The translations under genes were made by a program, and so were the position numbers. The notes beneath the pieces were generated by a model. It saw only the letters and a program-made list of their open reading frames with translations. It ran no database searches and was not told where the DNA came from. Positions 48,144 through 59,141 of a stretch of 64,000 nucleotides of DNA are shown here, in pieces (within the stretch, counting starts at the first letter, position 1; each line of letters begins with the position of its first letter). Source of the stretch: Rhypophila decipiens (Eukaryota > Ascomycota > Sordariomycetes > Sordariales > Naviculisporaceae); NCBI GenBank assembly GCA_033297075.1, contig MU858093.1:62001-126000 (forward strand). The letters are read 5' to 3'.

Positions 48144-49278
48144 ATGGTCATCCGCAATACCAACAAAAGCTACGGCGGCAGCGGTAGCAACGTCTCTTGG
48201 CCATCCCGCCGTGGAGGAGCCACGGGAGCGTAGGTCGACCCATCTGACCCTGCCTCGTATGGTCTACTGATTGTCAAATACAGCAACACTCCTTCGGCGG
48301 CCGCTCGTATCAAATGCTCTCGCGGCGAGTGGAAGACTCGGGACCAGTTCTCGAACAAGAGCCTGACCGACTTCGACCGACTCGTCACCATCGGCCGAGC
48401 CAGACCCGATAACTCAACCATCGTCTGTCGTGAGCACACGGCCACCCAGCTCAGCGAGTTGCAGTGCCATGGTCCGTGTGGCAGAATGAAGCCAATCAAC
48501 GATTTCAGCAAGTCTTCGCGGCGTAACAAGAAATACGTAAGTCGTCTCGAGACCCACCATTCCTGGTAGTGTCTCCTATACTTGCCTCTTAGACGACTCC
48601 TAACAACGATACCACATTAGCTTTGCAAGGACTGCACCGCCTACCACACAGCTGATCTTGACCAAGACTTGCCTCCCCCCGGCGCCGTGCTTTCTCCCGA
48701 CGAGATGCAACAGGGCCGTCCAGCTTATGACGATATCAGGGATGATGAAGTCGAGGGCTCTGTACCGGATTCCGAGATTCACTTGGACGAAGAGTTCCAC
48801 GGATCTGACGCTATGACGGAGAGTTCCGCCGGATCATCTTACGACAGCGATTCCATGTACTTCAGCGACGGCAGTGAGGGCACTGTCAGAGCTGGTTTGG
48901 GCAGTCTTGATATGTACCCGGAGTCTGACGACACGGAATCCAAGCCAGAACTGTTCCAGTTCTCCCGCCCAGCCCAGTCAGAGACTGGCGACTCAGCCAG
49001 CCGGTTCTCGAGCCATTCTTCAGACACGCAGAGTGCCACATCCTCAACCAGAACAAACCAGAGCCGAGAGCCTGTTATCATCAGGAAGGGAGGCTGGGTC
49101 AAGGAAAGGGTAAGACAGGCATCCAAAAGACAAGCATACTTGGACGATGACTGACCGAATTCTTCAACAGCCCAAGAAGCAGGATTGGAATGTGCCCGAC
49201 TATGTCAGGAACCTGAACGGCGATCAGGTCCTCCCCACGCCTCGCCCGGTTGACTACGAGTCTGATGACTCAATGTAA
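48144..49278 (+). CDS. Stc1-domain zinc-finger protein
   Basis: Four exons: 48144-48229, 48284-48536, 48621-49109 and 49171-49278; 311 residues. In fission yeast Stc1 is a LIM-like zinc protein that links the RNAi complex to the Clr4 methyltransferase complex in heterochromatin formation. The domain runs from IKCSRGEWKTRDQFSNKSL (about 42-60) through IVCREHTATQLSELQCHGPCGRMKPINDFSKSSRRNKKY to LCKDCTAYH after intron 2. It keeps the spaced Cys/His ligands and the (F)SKSSRRNKK signature. The second half is acidic and Ser-rich, ending PKKQDWNVPDYVRN and an ESDDSM tail in exon 4. If intron 3 (GTAAGA donor) is retained, translation ends at 49154 with a different tail. Many ascomycetes carry Stc1-domain proteins of unproven function, so a heterochromatin role is inference. 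Confidence 0.87.
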
Positions 49279-50286
49279 CGATGAAATATGGGCTGGTGCT
49301 CATCGATAGTGACAACTATGCTACTGGTCTCTCGCACTGCTTGCAGTTGCTTATCAGCGTTATTTCCGTTGGGTTTATTTTGTCTTGTTTTCTTTCATTT
49401 CCTTTCACTACTGCGTCTAGGGGCCGGAGAATACGAGAGAAGAAGGAATACGGCCGACTACAGCGTTGTTTTCTCGGGTCATTTGTTTTGGGCGTTTCAC
49501 AATTCCAGAGTCCATCAGGGCATCAGATACTATCGAACAGCGTTTGCGTATGAATTTCCTTACTCAAATTATCTGCAGGATTTGCGGGCTGTGGATGGCT
49601 GGTGAGCCAGTGAAAGCACAAAACCATAGCCAAATTAACCAGGCATATGCCAGATTTTCACACACAATTTTCGTTCCTTGCCTACTACATTGTTTGTGTC
49701 TCGTTTCCTCCGTCGATGACCGATTGTATTCCGTGACTCGGTGTTCAGGTTGATCTCGGTCGCTTAGAATTATGACGAGCATCGAGAGACAAGCGTCACG
49801 GTCGGAGCTGGAGCTTGAGAAACCCAGGAAAATAGGTATAGGTAACCAACCCTCTTTGCTCCGGGCCTCGGTTGGTCAACATGGACACGAGAGCTGATTC
49901 AGCTTCTAGGTCTGTTCTGGAAGACACAGACAGCAGGAGGAGGAGGAGAAGTTGGGTTCCATCTGGCTTACCTTGATTAACGAGAATGGAAATAATCGGC
50001 GAGGATCGAGAGACATGGATGACAATCGGGCTTGAGGAACTGAACTGAACCCTTGAATTTTCTGGAAAATGTTTCCGTGAACACAACACAGCTGAGTCCT
50101 GGGCACGGAAGAAGGATAGGTAGGTAGGTAAGGAAGGTTTGTATTGTAGTGTAGATTGTAAGATAAGGTTGAGTCAGTTGAGCCAGGAGGTGTAATGTGT
50201 GACGGACGTTTGCGCGAGTTTGATGCTTATTAGTTCTTTTTTGTTCTTCGTGTGCTTGCTCCCTTTTTGGAAGTTTACTTTATAGC

Positions 50287-50317
50287 CCGCTTGCTTGCTT
50301 GCTTGCTTGCTTGCTTG
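50287..50317. repeat. (GCTT)n microsatellite
   Basis: Seven consecutive CTTG/GCTT units followed by ATTCATTCATTC. A short homologous GAGTTTGATGCTTATT segment lies both before it (about 50217) and after it (about 50521). Confidence 0.8.
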
Positions 50318-50599
50318 ATTATTCATTCATTCACTGGTTGGTCACCTGTTCCTTGCGGAGAAATTTCTTCTTGATGCTGCGTGTGTGGTATTACTTGGTT
50401 TCATATGATCAAGAGAAGTTCAAGCTGGCTGGCTGTGGACTTGGATTGTAGTAGTGTAGAACTCTAGCTGGTTTCCTGGCAGGTGATTTCACGAACATAT
50501 GGACGGACACACAGACCGCGAGTTTGATGCTTATTCTTTTTTTCTTCTTCTTCTTATGTCCTGGTTTGTGTGTGTGTGTGCCCTTTCCAAGAATCTTCT

Positions 50600-51250
50600 A
50601 GAAAACTCAGCCCGCTTGTTTTGTCCTCTCTCGGAAGATTTTTATTTTGGTGCGTGGTAGTATTGTGGTATTGTGTTGCTTGTGGTTGTGATATAGCATA
50701 TATTCGTGATACTAATTACAAAAGGACGGACCAGAGTGGACGGACGGTACGAGAGGAGGACTGGAGTTGATAGTACGTCACTGGTTATCACGGATTAGAG
50801 ACAAGAACACACACACATACACATATACACAAGACAGAAACAGAGAGACTCACTCGGACTAACTAACGGATTGTGTTTGAGGGCACCACCGGAGACGTCA
50901 TATTCTTGTCTTGCTTTTCTGGAAGGATGGAAGTATGGAATCTCGGGCTCTTACTTTGTGTATGTGAACCAACTTGAAGAAGAAGAAGGAGGAGAAATAC
51001 TTGGCCTAGACATTTTCCAGCCCGCCTGCTTGGCTTGGTTGTCCTCTCGGACGTTTTGATATGCTTCAGTTTGTCATTGCGGCTTAATTAGGGGAGTGCT
51101 TATTTAAGAGAGAGTCTGAGTTTTGGTGCGTTTTTTCGTAGTCTCACAGAATTTAGAGACAAGAACACACGCAAAGATACTCGGAGGACACACGGATTGT
51201 TTTGAAGACGTCATATTCCTGGAAGGATGGGATCTCGGGCTGTTTTCTGT
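50600..51250. repeat. diverged tandem duplication, about 310-410 bp offset
   Basis: The same ordered set of short blocks occurs twice: CAGCCCGC (50608, 51018), TTTTGGTGCG (about 50653, 51121), AGAGACAAGAACACAC (50797, 51155), CGGATTGT, GACGTCATATTC (50894, 51207), GGAAGGATGG and ATCTCGGGCT. The offset between copies shrinks from about 410 to about 313 bp, so indels separate them. No coding potential is evident. Confidence 0.6.
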
Positions 51251-53400
51251 AGTTGTTTCGGTGTTTTGGTGGACAAGATGGATAGCTTAGAAGGTTAATT
51301 ACTGAGTTTCGGACGGGGAGCAATTCTACGGCCTAGCCAAGTCTGTATACAACCTGAGGTATTCATGCTTTTCGGCAAGTTTGGGGCTCCTGATGCTGTC
51401 GATCTATCTTTTGCCCGAATACCCTGATATGATAACTGATAACTTGATCAAACGTTGTCGGATACATGCATACATACATGTACGTATGTCGAGCGTGAGG
51501 ATCGTTCGTTATATCAGCCACGTCGGTCGATCCGGGAATGGTATGGTTCCTGTTTGTGTTACCTTTAAGAGTTCCGATAAGCTCATGACAGTTCATCACC
51601 TCTTGATATCCTCGGTCGATGAGATCGGGATAGTACCTACATGAACTGATGACCGACTTCGATGTGGCTGGCCTATGGTGTTTTGCTGAGAATGATATGT
51701 TTGGTGACCGAACTCGGGGGTAGACAAACCTGATTCCGTTTGGATGACTGCGGTTTCAGTATTCCTTTTCAGTTGTCATTCGCAATCGCCGGTTGGGCTC
51801 CTGCTTTGTTTGCCACACGTGGTGCGGTGAGGTGCGGCTTTGTTAGCCGCTTGCTTTGCTGTGTGTGTTTTGATTCAAAGAAGCTACATGTAGCTCCCTG
51901 CATATTCTTGTGTTGCCATGGGCTAGGCCGACTGGCTGCCCCTTTTCGTGATCATCTTTTTTTGCTGCAGCCCACCCGGCCGCCCTGAATCGTGGTCTCT
52001 TTATCTCTTGCAGCTTGCAGCTCACGAATCTTGCGAGCTTCAGATGAATGGATGGATGAAAAGCTTGCGGTTCATATCTGGGCATGCAGTTTGTTTATTA
52101 ATAGATGCGTGGTTTGCGTTGCTTCGGTGTTCAAGTCATGGGCAAACAAACGTTGGTCGAAGCATGAAATTGACTGCCTAGATGTGAACAACCAAACTTG
52201 CCATTTCGAAGAATTAGTATGCTTCATCGTAGCCTGAAAGCCGATTGACTGGATTATGAAAGCATTGTGACACAGAAGTGGCTGTCAAAGGGTGCTTGCT
52301 GGCCAAGAGTCACACAGCCGTTGTGGCAAGAGACAGATATCGTGGTCACCTCATCTACGAGATACGGTACTAGATACTTTCCTAGACCGCCGATCAATGC
52401 CCTTTCAGCATGACATCACCAGAAACCATGAAGCCTAGAAGACAGCAGGTGAATATTCACCTCGCAGGCAGACCTATATGCCTCATCCGAAGACACAAGT
52501 AAGTGTCTCAGTCAAGAAAGATATCTCGATCGCTCCCAGACATCTTTGAGCCTCAGACAAGACGAGACATTCGCTTACAGAAGTAACCAAGTACACCCGC
52601 GAGATGCCGCTTTGGTAAAAAGGAAGAGTGAACAATGAAGCACAGCAGAAGGAGCAGGAAGGATCCTGTGTGAGCATGGTCTGAATCACAGCGACAGTAC
52701 CCTTTGTGACACAGCACGAGCTTTGGAGTCCTCTCATGTCACTGCTGAATGCTTTGCAGCTGTCCAGACTGCCTCGGGGATGTAGGTTCGTACATGATGC
52801 AGCGCTCGGAAATAATTTATCCTCATTTATCTGAGCTACATGGGCAAGTGCTACTGGTCCGGACCGTGTTGGCCACATGAACACCGATCACGAAAAGGAA
52901 AGAAGCGATTTCGAACCAAGGCAGTGCGACCATGTCTGCTGTTTCGGTCAACCTTTTGAGAGCAACGGTCAAAGGAGTGATTCCAAGACCGAAAGACAAC
53001 ATCAGCTTTGTGCGTGCGTGTGGAAAGACAGCGATAGCCACGGACTATGTGTCAAAGTATGGGTTCGGTGAGCCTTTGGGTATCAATCATGATTGTTGCT
53101 GACTCTACCCTTCTTGGATATATAACCCGGTCTATGACTGCACTTGGTCCCATACTCTTGCTTCTATTCCTCATCAAAATCGACCAGCAGATCACACTCT
53201 ATGATCAAGGCTCACTTGTAACAACAAGATAGAACCGTCTATCAACTTGATACTTATCACTGTCCTTCACATACTTCTACCTTTTCTGGATAGCAATAGT
53301 GACAGCTCGACCTCGTTCATACCTCGGACCAGCTGTGCTACCTGACCTATCGGTTGTGCTACTCATAGGATACAACATATCAATACCAACACAAGCCACC

Positions 53401-54848
53401 ATGGTAAGCCCATTCAACCTCTGCTCTACTGGCTTTGCTTTCGGGATCAAGACCCTAACCTCATCCGATCCATAAAGCTTCGCTCAGCACTCAAACCCAC
53501 GGCGCCGAGATTTGACCATCTTTCGGCCGAGGAGGATTTCAGACGTGACTCCTCGAACCAGTTTTCTTCTATCGCCGATCGATGGGCTAGGGACAGAGCT
53601 GCGGCCTCGAAAGGTGTCCCTCGTGGACGGCCCGAGAGCCCTGATTCATCACGGAGGATTCATTTTGTCCATGTTCCCGCGCCTTCGAGACCTCGCTCAG
53701 CCACGCGCACCTCGTACTCGGATGAAGCATCATGGGGCGTCCTCTTCGACTCGCGTGGGAGGGAAACCGAGAGGATGGAGCACATCTTGAAGAAGCTCGG
53801 AGGATATATCGTAAGTTTCTGATGTACAGTCCTTTTAATTACTCGAACATGACTTGCTAACAAGACGGGTACAACACAGAGAAACAACTGGGCGCCTTAC
53901 GACACACGTGTCATTACGCCCGACAAGATGTTCAAATTCTACAGCTGCTATTCCATCGAGACCGAGCGGCTCCCCTTTCGCGAGCTCTTCTCATCCAAAA
54001 CAAGCAACAAACGCATCGCAGCCGTCTATGACCACCTCGGCGTCGACTATATCCAGTACGACGGACGACACTCCACGCCCGGTCTCACCCGTCTCGGATT
54101 CGCCCAGTTCCTGATCAAGACCATCCGGGCGTTTCCCGACGAGGAGCACCGCCGGCTGCAGCGAGTCATCCAAGCCATCCCGTTCGATATTGACGACAAC
54201 ACCAATGGAGGCGGCTATGTCCGGGTCCCGCGGTCGTTGCCCAGACATTACCTCCCCAAGGGACCCGGTATGGAGAGCTACCAGCGCCTGTTCTACGATG
54301 CCGTCAAGCGGGCAATTTCTTCCTCCAGCTCATCATCATCATCCTCCTCCTCCTCCTCGTCATCATCATCCTCGGATTCTTCTTCCGGAAAGAGCAGTAG
54401 CCGCAAAGACAAGAAGAAGAAGCAGCACCGCCGTCAGAGCATCCTCGTCAACTCTCCTCCCAGCCCTAGCAGCAGCACCAACATGAAGCCTAAGAAGAAG
54501 GTCACAATCATCACGCCACCTTCCTCTCCGCCCCCACCACCACCTCTGATTCGGAACCCACCACCTATTATTGCTGCTGGGGCCCCGGGGAATTACTACG
54601 CGAGCCCCAAGGATCTCTATGATATGAATCAACACCCGCAACAACAACAACAACAATATGACTACCTAAACAGCAGTATCATGCCAAGAAAAACATCCAT
54701 GTCACCGACGTATTACGACGATGACATGTACAACGACACCATCGACAGAGAAACCAAGCGAAACACCGACATCAACGGGCTGTATCAGGACCACCACCAC
54801 CACCACCCGCGAGTAGGGAACATGCGCTACGCTTCCAGGCCTGTTTAG
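53401..54848 (+). CDS. DUF7514-type fungal protein
   Basis: Three exons: 53401-53403 (the ATG alone), 53478-53810 and 53880-54848; 434 residues. Intron 1 starts GTAAGC immediately after the ATG and ends ATAAAG; intron 2 is GTAAGT to CACAG. After a polar N-terminus the block SWGVLFDSRGRETERMEHILKKLGGYI (split here only for description) continues across intron 2 into DTRVITPDKMFKFYSCYSI and GLTRLGFAQFLIKTIRAFPDEE, the layout of the fungal DUF7514 domain. The C-terminal 130 residues are low complexity: a long polyserine run, Lys-rich block, polyproline runs, polyglutamine and polyhistidine. No function is known to me for this family. The start in a one-codon exon is supported by a CCACC context and the good donor; a start within exon 2 is the alternative. 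Confidence 0.78.
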
Positions 54849-55332
54849 GGAACAGGTGCTGCCCCGTGGCCGACATTTTCACTTGCGCCTTTTCCGGCTT
54901 GCTGACTGGACTGGATTCAAGTCTGTCTACATGTACCTTTAGACTACCTAATTATTTGGTTCGATCTTGGATATTTTGTTTGTTTGTTTGTTTACTTGGC
55001 ATGCATGTATGAGCTTGGAGCGAAAGTACTGTCATTACATGTATCAGCTGGTTTAATCTTTGATCTTTTATTTATTTGAGAATTCTTTTGAGCCTTGGTT
55101 TTCTTTCGCATCTTTGTATTCGCCCGGCATTTTACATATGAATCATACATACATAGCTACATACACAGATCGAGTACACACAGTTTACTGAGCTCTGTAC
55201 TTTTCTTCATTTGTGCATCTTCTTGTGACAAAAGCATAAAACACACATATTTACCTGAGAATAAAATCCTTGAATAACCACCCCGTTTTCATCAATGCAA
55301 ACAAAACAACAAACCTCACACATTCATCCCCA
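54849..55332. other. convergent 3' spacer
   Basis: AT-rich and T-rich downstream region between the DUF7514 gene (+) and the sugar transporter (-). (TTTG)n and (TTTA)n short runs occur near 54978-55075. No exon. Confidence 0.5.
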
Positions 55333-57521
55333 TCAAGCCCGAGTCGAAGGATCCTCCCTCTCCTTCGCCCCCTCCCTAACAGCCCTCTCCCGCCCCTCAC
55401 TATGCTGAAACCCAGCAACCTCCTTCTCCTTTTCCCCCTCTTCATATCCCGTCCCCGACCCCGACCCCGACCCAGAAGCCCCATTATAATAATCATCATC
55501 AAATTCATCCCCCTTAACCGGACTCTTAGGCTTCGGCAGCCCTTTCCGACCCAAGAACCACCTGCCCACAAACCACTTGACCTGCGCAAGCCCAAACCTA
55601 ACCTGCCTCCCCAAAGAAACATCAAACACCCGATCCAGCTCCTCCAACGTGCGCTCCTTGGTCTCGGGCACGAGCAACAAGACAAACACCCACCCGACCA
55701 GGTTCCACGCCGCATACCAACTAAACGCCCCCTGCGGCTTGAACGCCTGGAGCAAGCTAGGCCAGGTAACCGCCAGCACGAAATTAAAAAACCAGGTGAT
55801 CGCCGTGGCCAGGCTCATTCCTATGGGGCGTATGTAAAGCGGGTAGGCTTCGGCCGAGTAGGTAAACGGCACGGGGCCTTCCCCGGGGGAGTAGACTATG
55901 CCGAAGAGGTAGATGCCGAGGGCGATACATCCGATATGAGCGGACGACGATTCTGGGATCCAGAAGGAAAAGCCTGTGAATAGCAGTGCGAGACTCATGA
56001 GGGGGAAGGTGGTGAGCAGGAGGTTTCGTCGGCCAAAGGTGTCGATTGTGTAGAACGCTGGGAGGGCGAATAGCCAGTTTATCACACCGAAGCCCAGGGA
56101 TGCTGCCAACGCGCCGACCTCGCTTATACCGGCGGAAAGAAATATCTCGGACGAGTAGTACGCTTACCTCATTGTCAGTATATGTTGGGAGAAGAAGAAC
56201 TGTAAAAAGGGGGCTTACCAATGACGTTAACCCCACAAAACTGCTGCATAAACATCAACCCGCTACTAGCAACCATGGCATTCCGATTCCTCCTCAGCGT
56301 AAACATCTCCTTGACCCGACTCCCCTTGCTAAGCGCCATCGTCTCCTTTTCCACCTCCAACAGCGTATGCATATAAAACAAGTCCCTAGCCGCCTGGACT
56401 TTCTCATAGCGCAGCTGACAGAGCGACGCAAAGGCATCACTGTGCCTCTCCTTGGTGAGGTACCACCTCGGAGACTCAGGACACACATAGGCCAGACAAC
56501 ACACCAGCACGGCGGGAATCATCGCACTGCCCATCATGAGTCGCCAGTTTAGACCCAGCTGAATCCCATGGTCGGGCACAAAGTAAAACGCCAAATCGGC
56601 CACGTACCCCATCATGATCCCAAACGCAGTCCACATCTGCCACTGCATCACCAGCGCACCTCGCAGCTTGGGGGGCGAGCACTCCGCCGCGAAGATGGGG
56701 GTTGTCGCGGACTTGGGGCCGATACCCAGCCCGAGGTAGAATCGGGCGAGGAACATGTGCCACCAGGTGTTGGTGAAGGCCTGGTGGAAACAGGCCAGCG
56801 CGGAGATGAGGCAGGATATGAAGATTGTGCCGCGGCGTCCGAAGGCTTTGTTCATGGGGTCGGTGAGCCAGCAGCCGATTAGCGCGCAGCAGAGGTATGG
56901 TGCTGAGTTTGTGAGGCCCAGGAGCCAGGTGTCGCGCGGTGCGGTGCCTGCTATGCCGAACTGGGTCTTGTAGAATGATTGCGCGCCGTTGACGACTGTT
57001 TCGTCCATTCCTTGGACTGCGGCGCATAGGGAGCATACTTTTGGGAGGTGGTTAATTTTGGTGTGGATTTGTTTGGGTTGAGTTGGGGGATAAAGCTTAC
57101 TGACGACGATCCAGTATAACATTGGCGGGTTGGACCATTTGTGGGTGACTTCTCGGTCTAGGACTTCTCGCTCGCGCTCGGTCAGGTCCTTGACGTCGTC
57201 GTAGTTGCAGTCGTTGCTGGCGATGATGGCGCCCAGTCTGAAGGCACGGATGTCCTCGTCGTTGGTGAGGCCTGCCTTTCTGGCGTATTCCTCGCCCATC
57301 GTCCCTAGACGCTCCGGGGAGAGGCCGTCGAGAGGATGGGCTAGCTTCCGTGATGCTGCGAGGGGATCTGTGACTGGCATGTCGATTGGGGCTGGCTTGG
57401 AAGAGCCCCCTGCATTGTCACCATGTTCGTACATGGCCCCTGAGCCCGACAAACTCGCACGATGCTGAGAATCCTTTTCTGATCGTATGGGATCTGTACT
57501 GTTGACTGTCCCGGATGCCAT
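55333..57521 (-). CDS. MFS sugar/polyol transporter
   Basis: Exons 57521-57101, 57037-56219 and 56162-55333; 689 residues. The sequence is a twelve-segment sugar porter of the major facilitator superfamily: start of TM1 at LYWIVVICSLCAAVQGMDETVVNGAQ (spliced), loop motifs GRRGTIF and GRRNLLL, PESPRWYLTKE after TM6, the QQFCGVNVIAYYS motif (restored by intron 2 splicing) in TM7, and PETKERTLEELD after TM12. The long N-terminus (about 140 residues) with DGLSPERLGTMGEEYARKAGL is typical of the fungal branch that includes inositol- and polyol-like porters. The C-terminal tail has an unusual (GS)n run. Proton symport of a sugar or polyol across the plasma membrane is expected; the substrate cannot be told from sequence alone. 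Intron 1 (63 bp) is open and a multiple of three. Confidence 0.9.
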
Positions 57522-58694
57522 GTTGATGAGTGTCTCACTGGAGATGCACGCAACCTGAGACGGGTCCTCCTACTAAGCTGGGTAGAAGTCTTGATATATG
57601 AGACAGGAAATGAAAAGGAGCTTGTGTCTTGCGGGAGACAAAAAGAGATGTGGTCATATATATCTTGTGGTAACGAGTAATTACCCTCCATTATCCCAGA
57701 CTTCTGGCATGTCTTACGGATACACACGGCGGCCACACTGCATGTCCCCCGGAGAGAGGAGATAATGCACCCATTGCCGTCATCTGACAGACCACTGAAT
57801 AATCCCAATGGCTACCCAAGAAGGGAACATCAACCAACGAAAAGACACAAACCGGGCAAAATACACCATCACCTACAAGGCTTCCGACGATCCCTCGATA
57901 TCTTCACAAAGAATTGCTGCATTCATGGAGAAAACATCGGACTCGATGTGACGGCATGACTGCCGGCTCGCATCCGTGGGCCCCTTTGTGAGCGGCGGCC
58001 GGCTATGTCGACGTCATTCTGCTTATCGGCATGAGGGTTGCAGGTCATGTTCCCATGGTACCGTAGATATCCCCGAAAAGACACAAATCCATACCTTATG
58101 TGTTGATGTAGTAGCGGAAAGACCGTTCGTGGTAACGATCTCCGTTACATTGGACGACTTTCAAAAATTTCCATCTCGTACTGCGTATACAGTATCCGCT
58201 CTGGAGGCGCTTACCCAAGCTTTTTGACAGCTCTTGTTAGTGACGAACGGGTTAAGCGGCACGGAGGACAGAAAGGCTTGTTTGTTATACCAAGTGAGCT
58301 TGGCTTGAAGGATCGTGATCGGCACAAGTGCTGCCGAGGTTGTGGTCGAAGAAAGGGAGCGGTATTCCATTGGTGGTGGGGGCAGTTTGGTGAGATGTTG
58401 TGTGAACAAGCCAGATTCGGAAGGTGTGTCGTGCGCGCAATGACGTCGATGTGCGGGACAGGGGCAGCACACAGTAACTCAATGCTGCTCTTTGTTTTTT
58501 CCGTTGCAACAGATTGGAAGGGATAGATAATTTATCACGGTTGTTATTTGAATGAGACTTGGAAGTCCAACGGATTGAGGAAATGCGTTGATGGATGGGT
58601 TTAATGAGGGTTGAGAGACACCGCGAGTCCGGAACGCAAGTGTGGGCCCGCTGTTCCAATATATAACCCTCAAGTTTAGCCCCACTCAATATCC
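57522..58694. other. intergenic spacer
   Basis: Promoter of the sugar transporter and 5' flank of the tRNA gene. ORFs are short and unsupported. Confidence 0.5.
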
Positions 58695-58787
58695 GGCGTG
58701 GTGGCAGAGTGGTCTAATGCGCTAGACTCGAATTATTCGTGTTATCTAGTCCCTTCGGGGGCGTCTGTTCGAATCAGGCCCACGTCG
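58695..58787 (+). tRNA. trnS-CGA: tRNA-Ser(CGA) with an 11-nt intron
   Basis: Acceptor arm GGCGTGG pairs with CCACGTC (one G-U), with discriminator G at 58787 as expected for serine. The anticodon stem CTAGA/TCTAG encloses CTCGAA-intron-A, giving anticodon CGA at 58729-58731. The intron TTATTCGTGTT (58733-58743) sits one base 3' of the anticodon, the canonical position. A long variable arm (CCCTTCGGGGG) and T arm GTCTG-TTCGAAT-CAGGC complete the class II fold. The mature length is 82 nt. It decodes the UCG codon. Confidence 0.95.
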
Positions 58788-58802
58788 TATATCTTCTATT
58801 TC

Positions 58803-58809
58803 TTTTTTT
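58803..58809 (+). terminator. pol III T-run terminator of tRNA-Ser
   Basis: Seven T residues 15 bases after the discriminator base; a second run of T lies at about 58819-58827. Confidence 0.75.
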
Positions 58810-58859
58810 GTCTCAGCCTTTTTTTTTCTGCTTCCAACATTTAAAGCTCATCATCAGAT

Positions 58860-59050
58860 AAGAAAGAAACAATAGAATGCGTAAATAAGATATCATCTTA
58901 TTAAGTACGGGGTATTTAGGAAATAAATATTATTATTTAAAAGGTTTATTATATTTTATATAAAGCTTATAATTAAATATCTAACGTTATATCTATTTAC
59001 TATAATAGAACGGGATTCGGTCTTATATAATATAGTATTACTTTCTCTTT
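58860..59050. repeat. AT-rich block, possible RIP-degraded insertion
   Basis: An abrupt AT-rich patch; 58921-58980 has about 56 of 60 bases A or T, against a roughly balanced surrounding. It starts just behind the tRNA gene and ends just before the NLR gene. There is no ORF. It may be a repeat-induced-point-mutated transposon remnant; no terminal repeats are visible. Confidence 0.5.
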
Positions 59051-59141
59051 ACTTGTATATGGGTTCGATCTATCGGCGTCGGAGGAGATTTTAGAAGAGC
59101 TTGCGTAAAATGCGGTTCATCCTCCACCATGGGGCTGCGTG

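Larger units (their letters stand above)
49279..53400. other. repeat-bearing spacer
   Basis: No supported gene. The first half holds a diverged tandem duplication and microsatellites listed separately; the rest (51300-53400) shows no features I can support beyond the promoter of the following gene. Confidence 0.45.
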
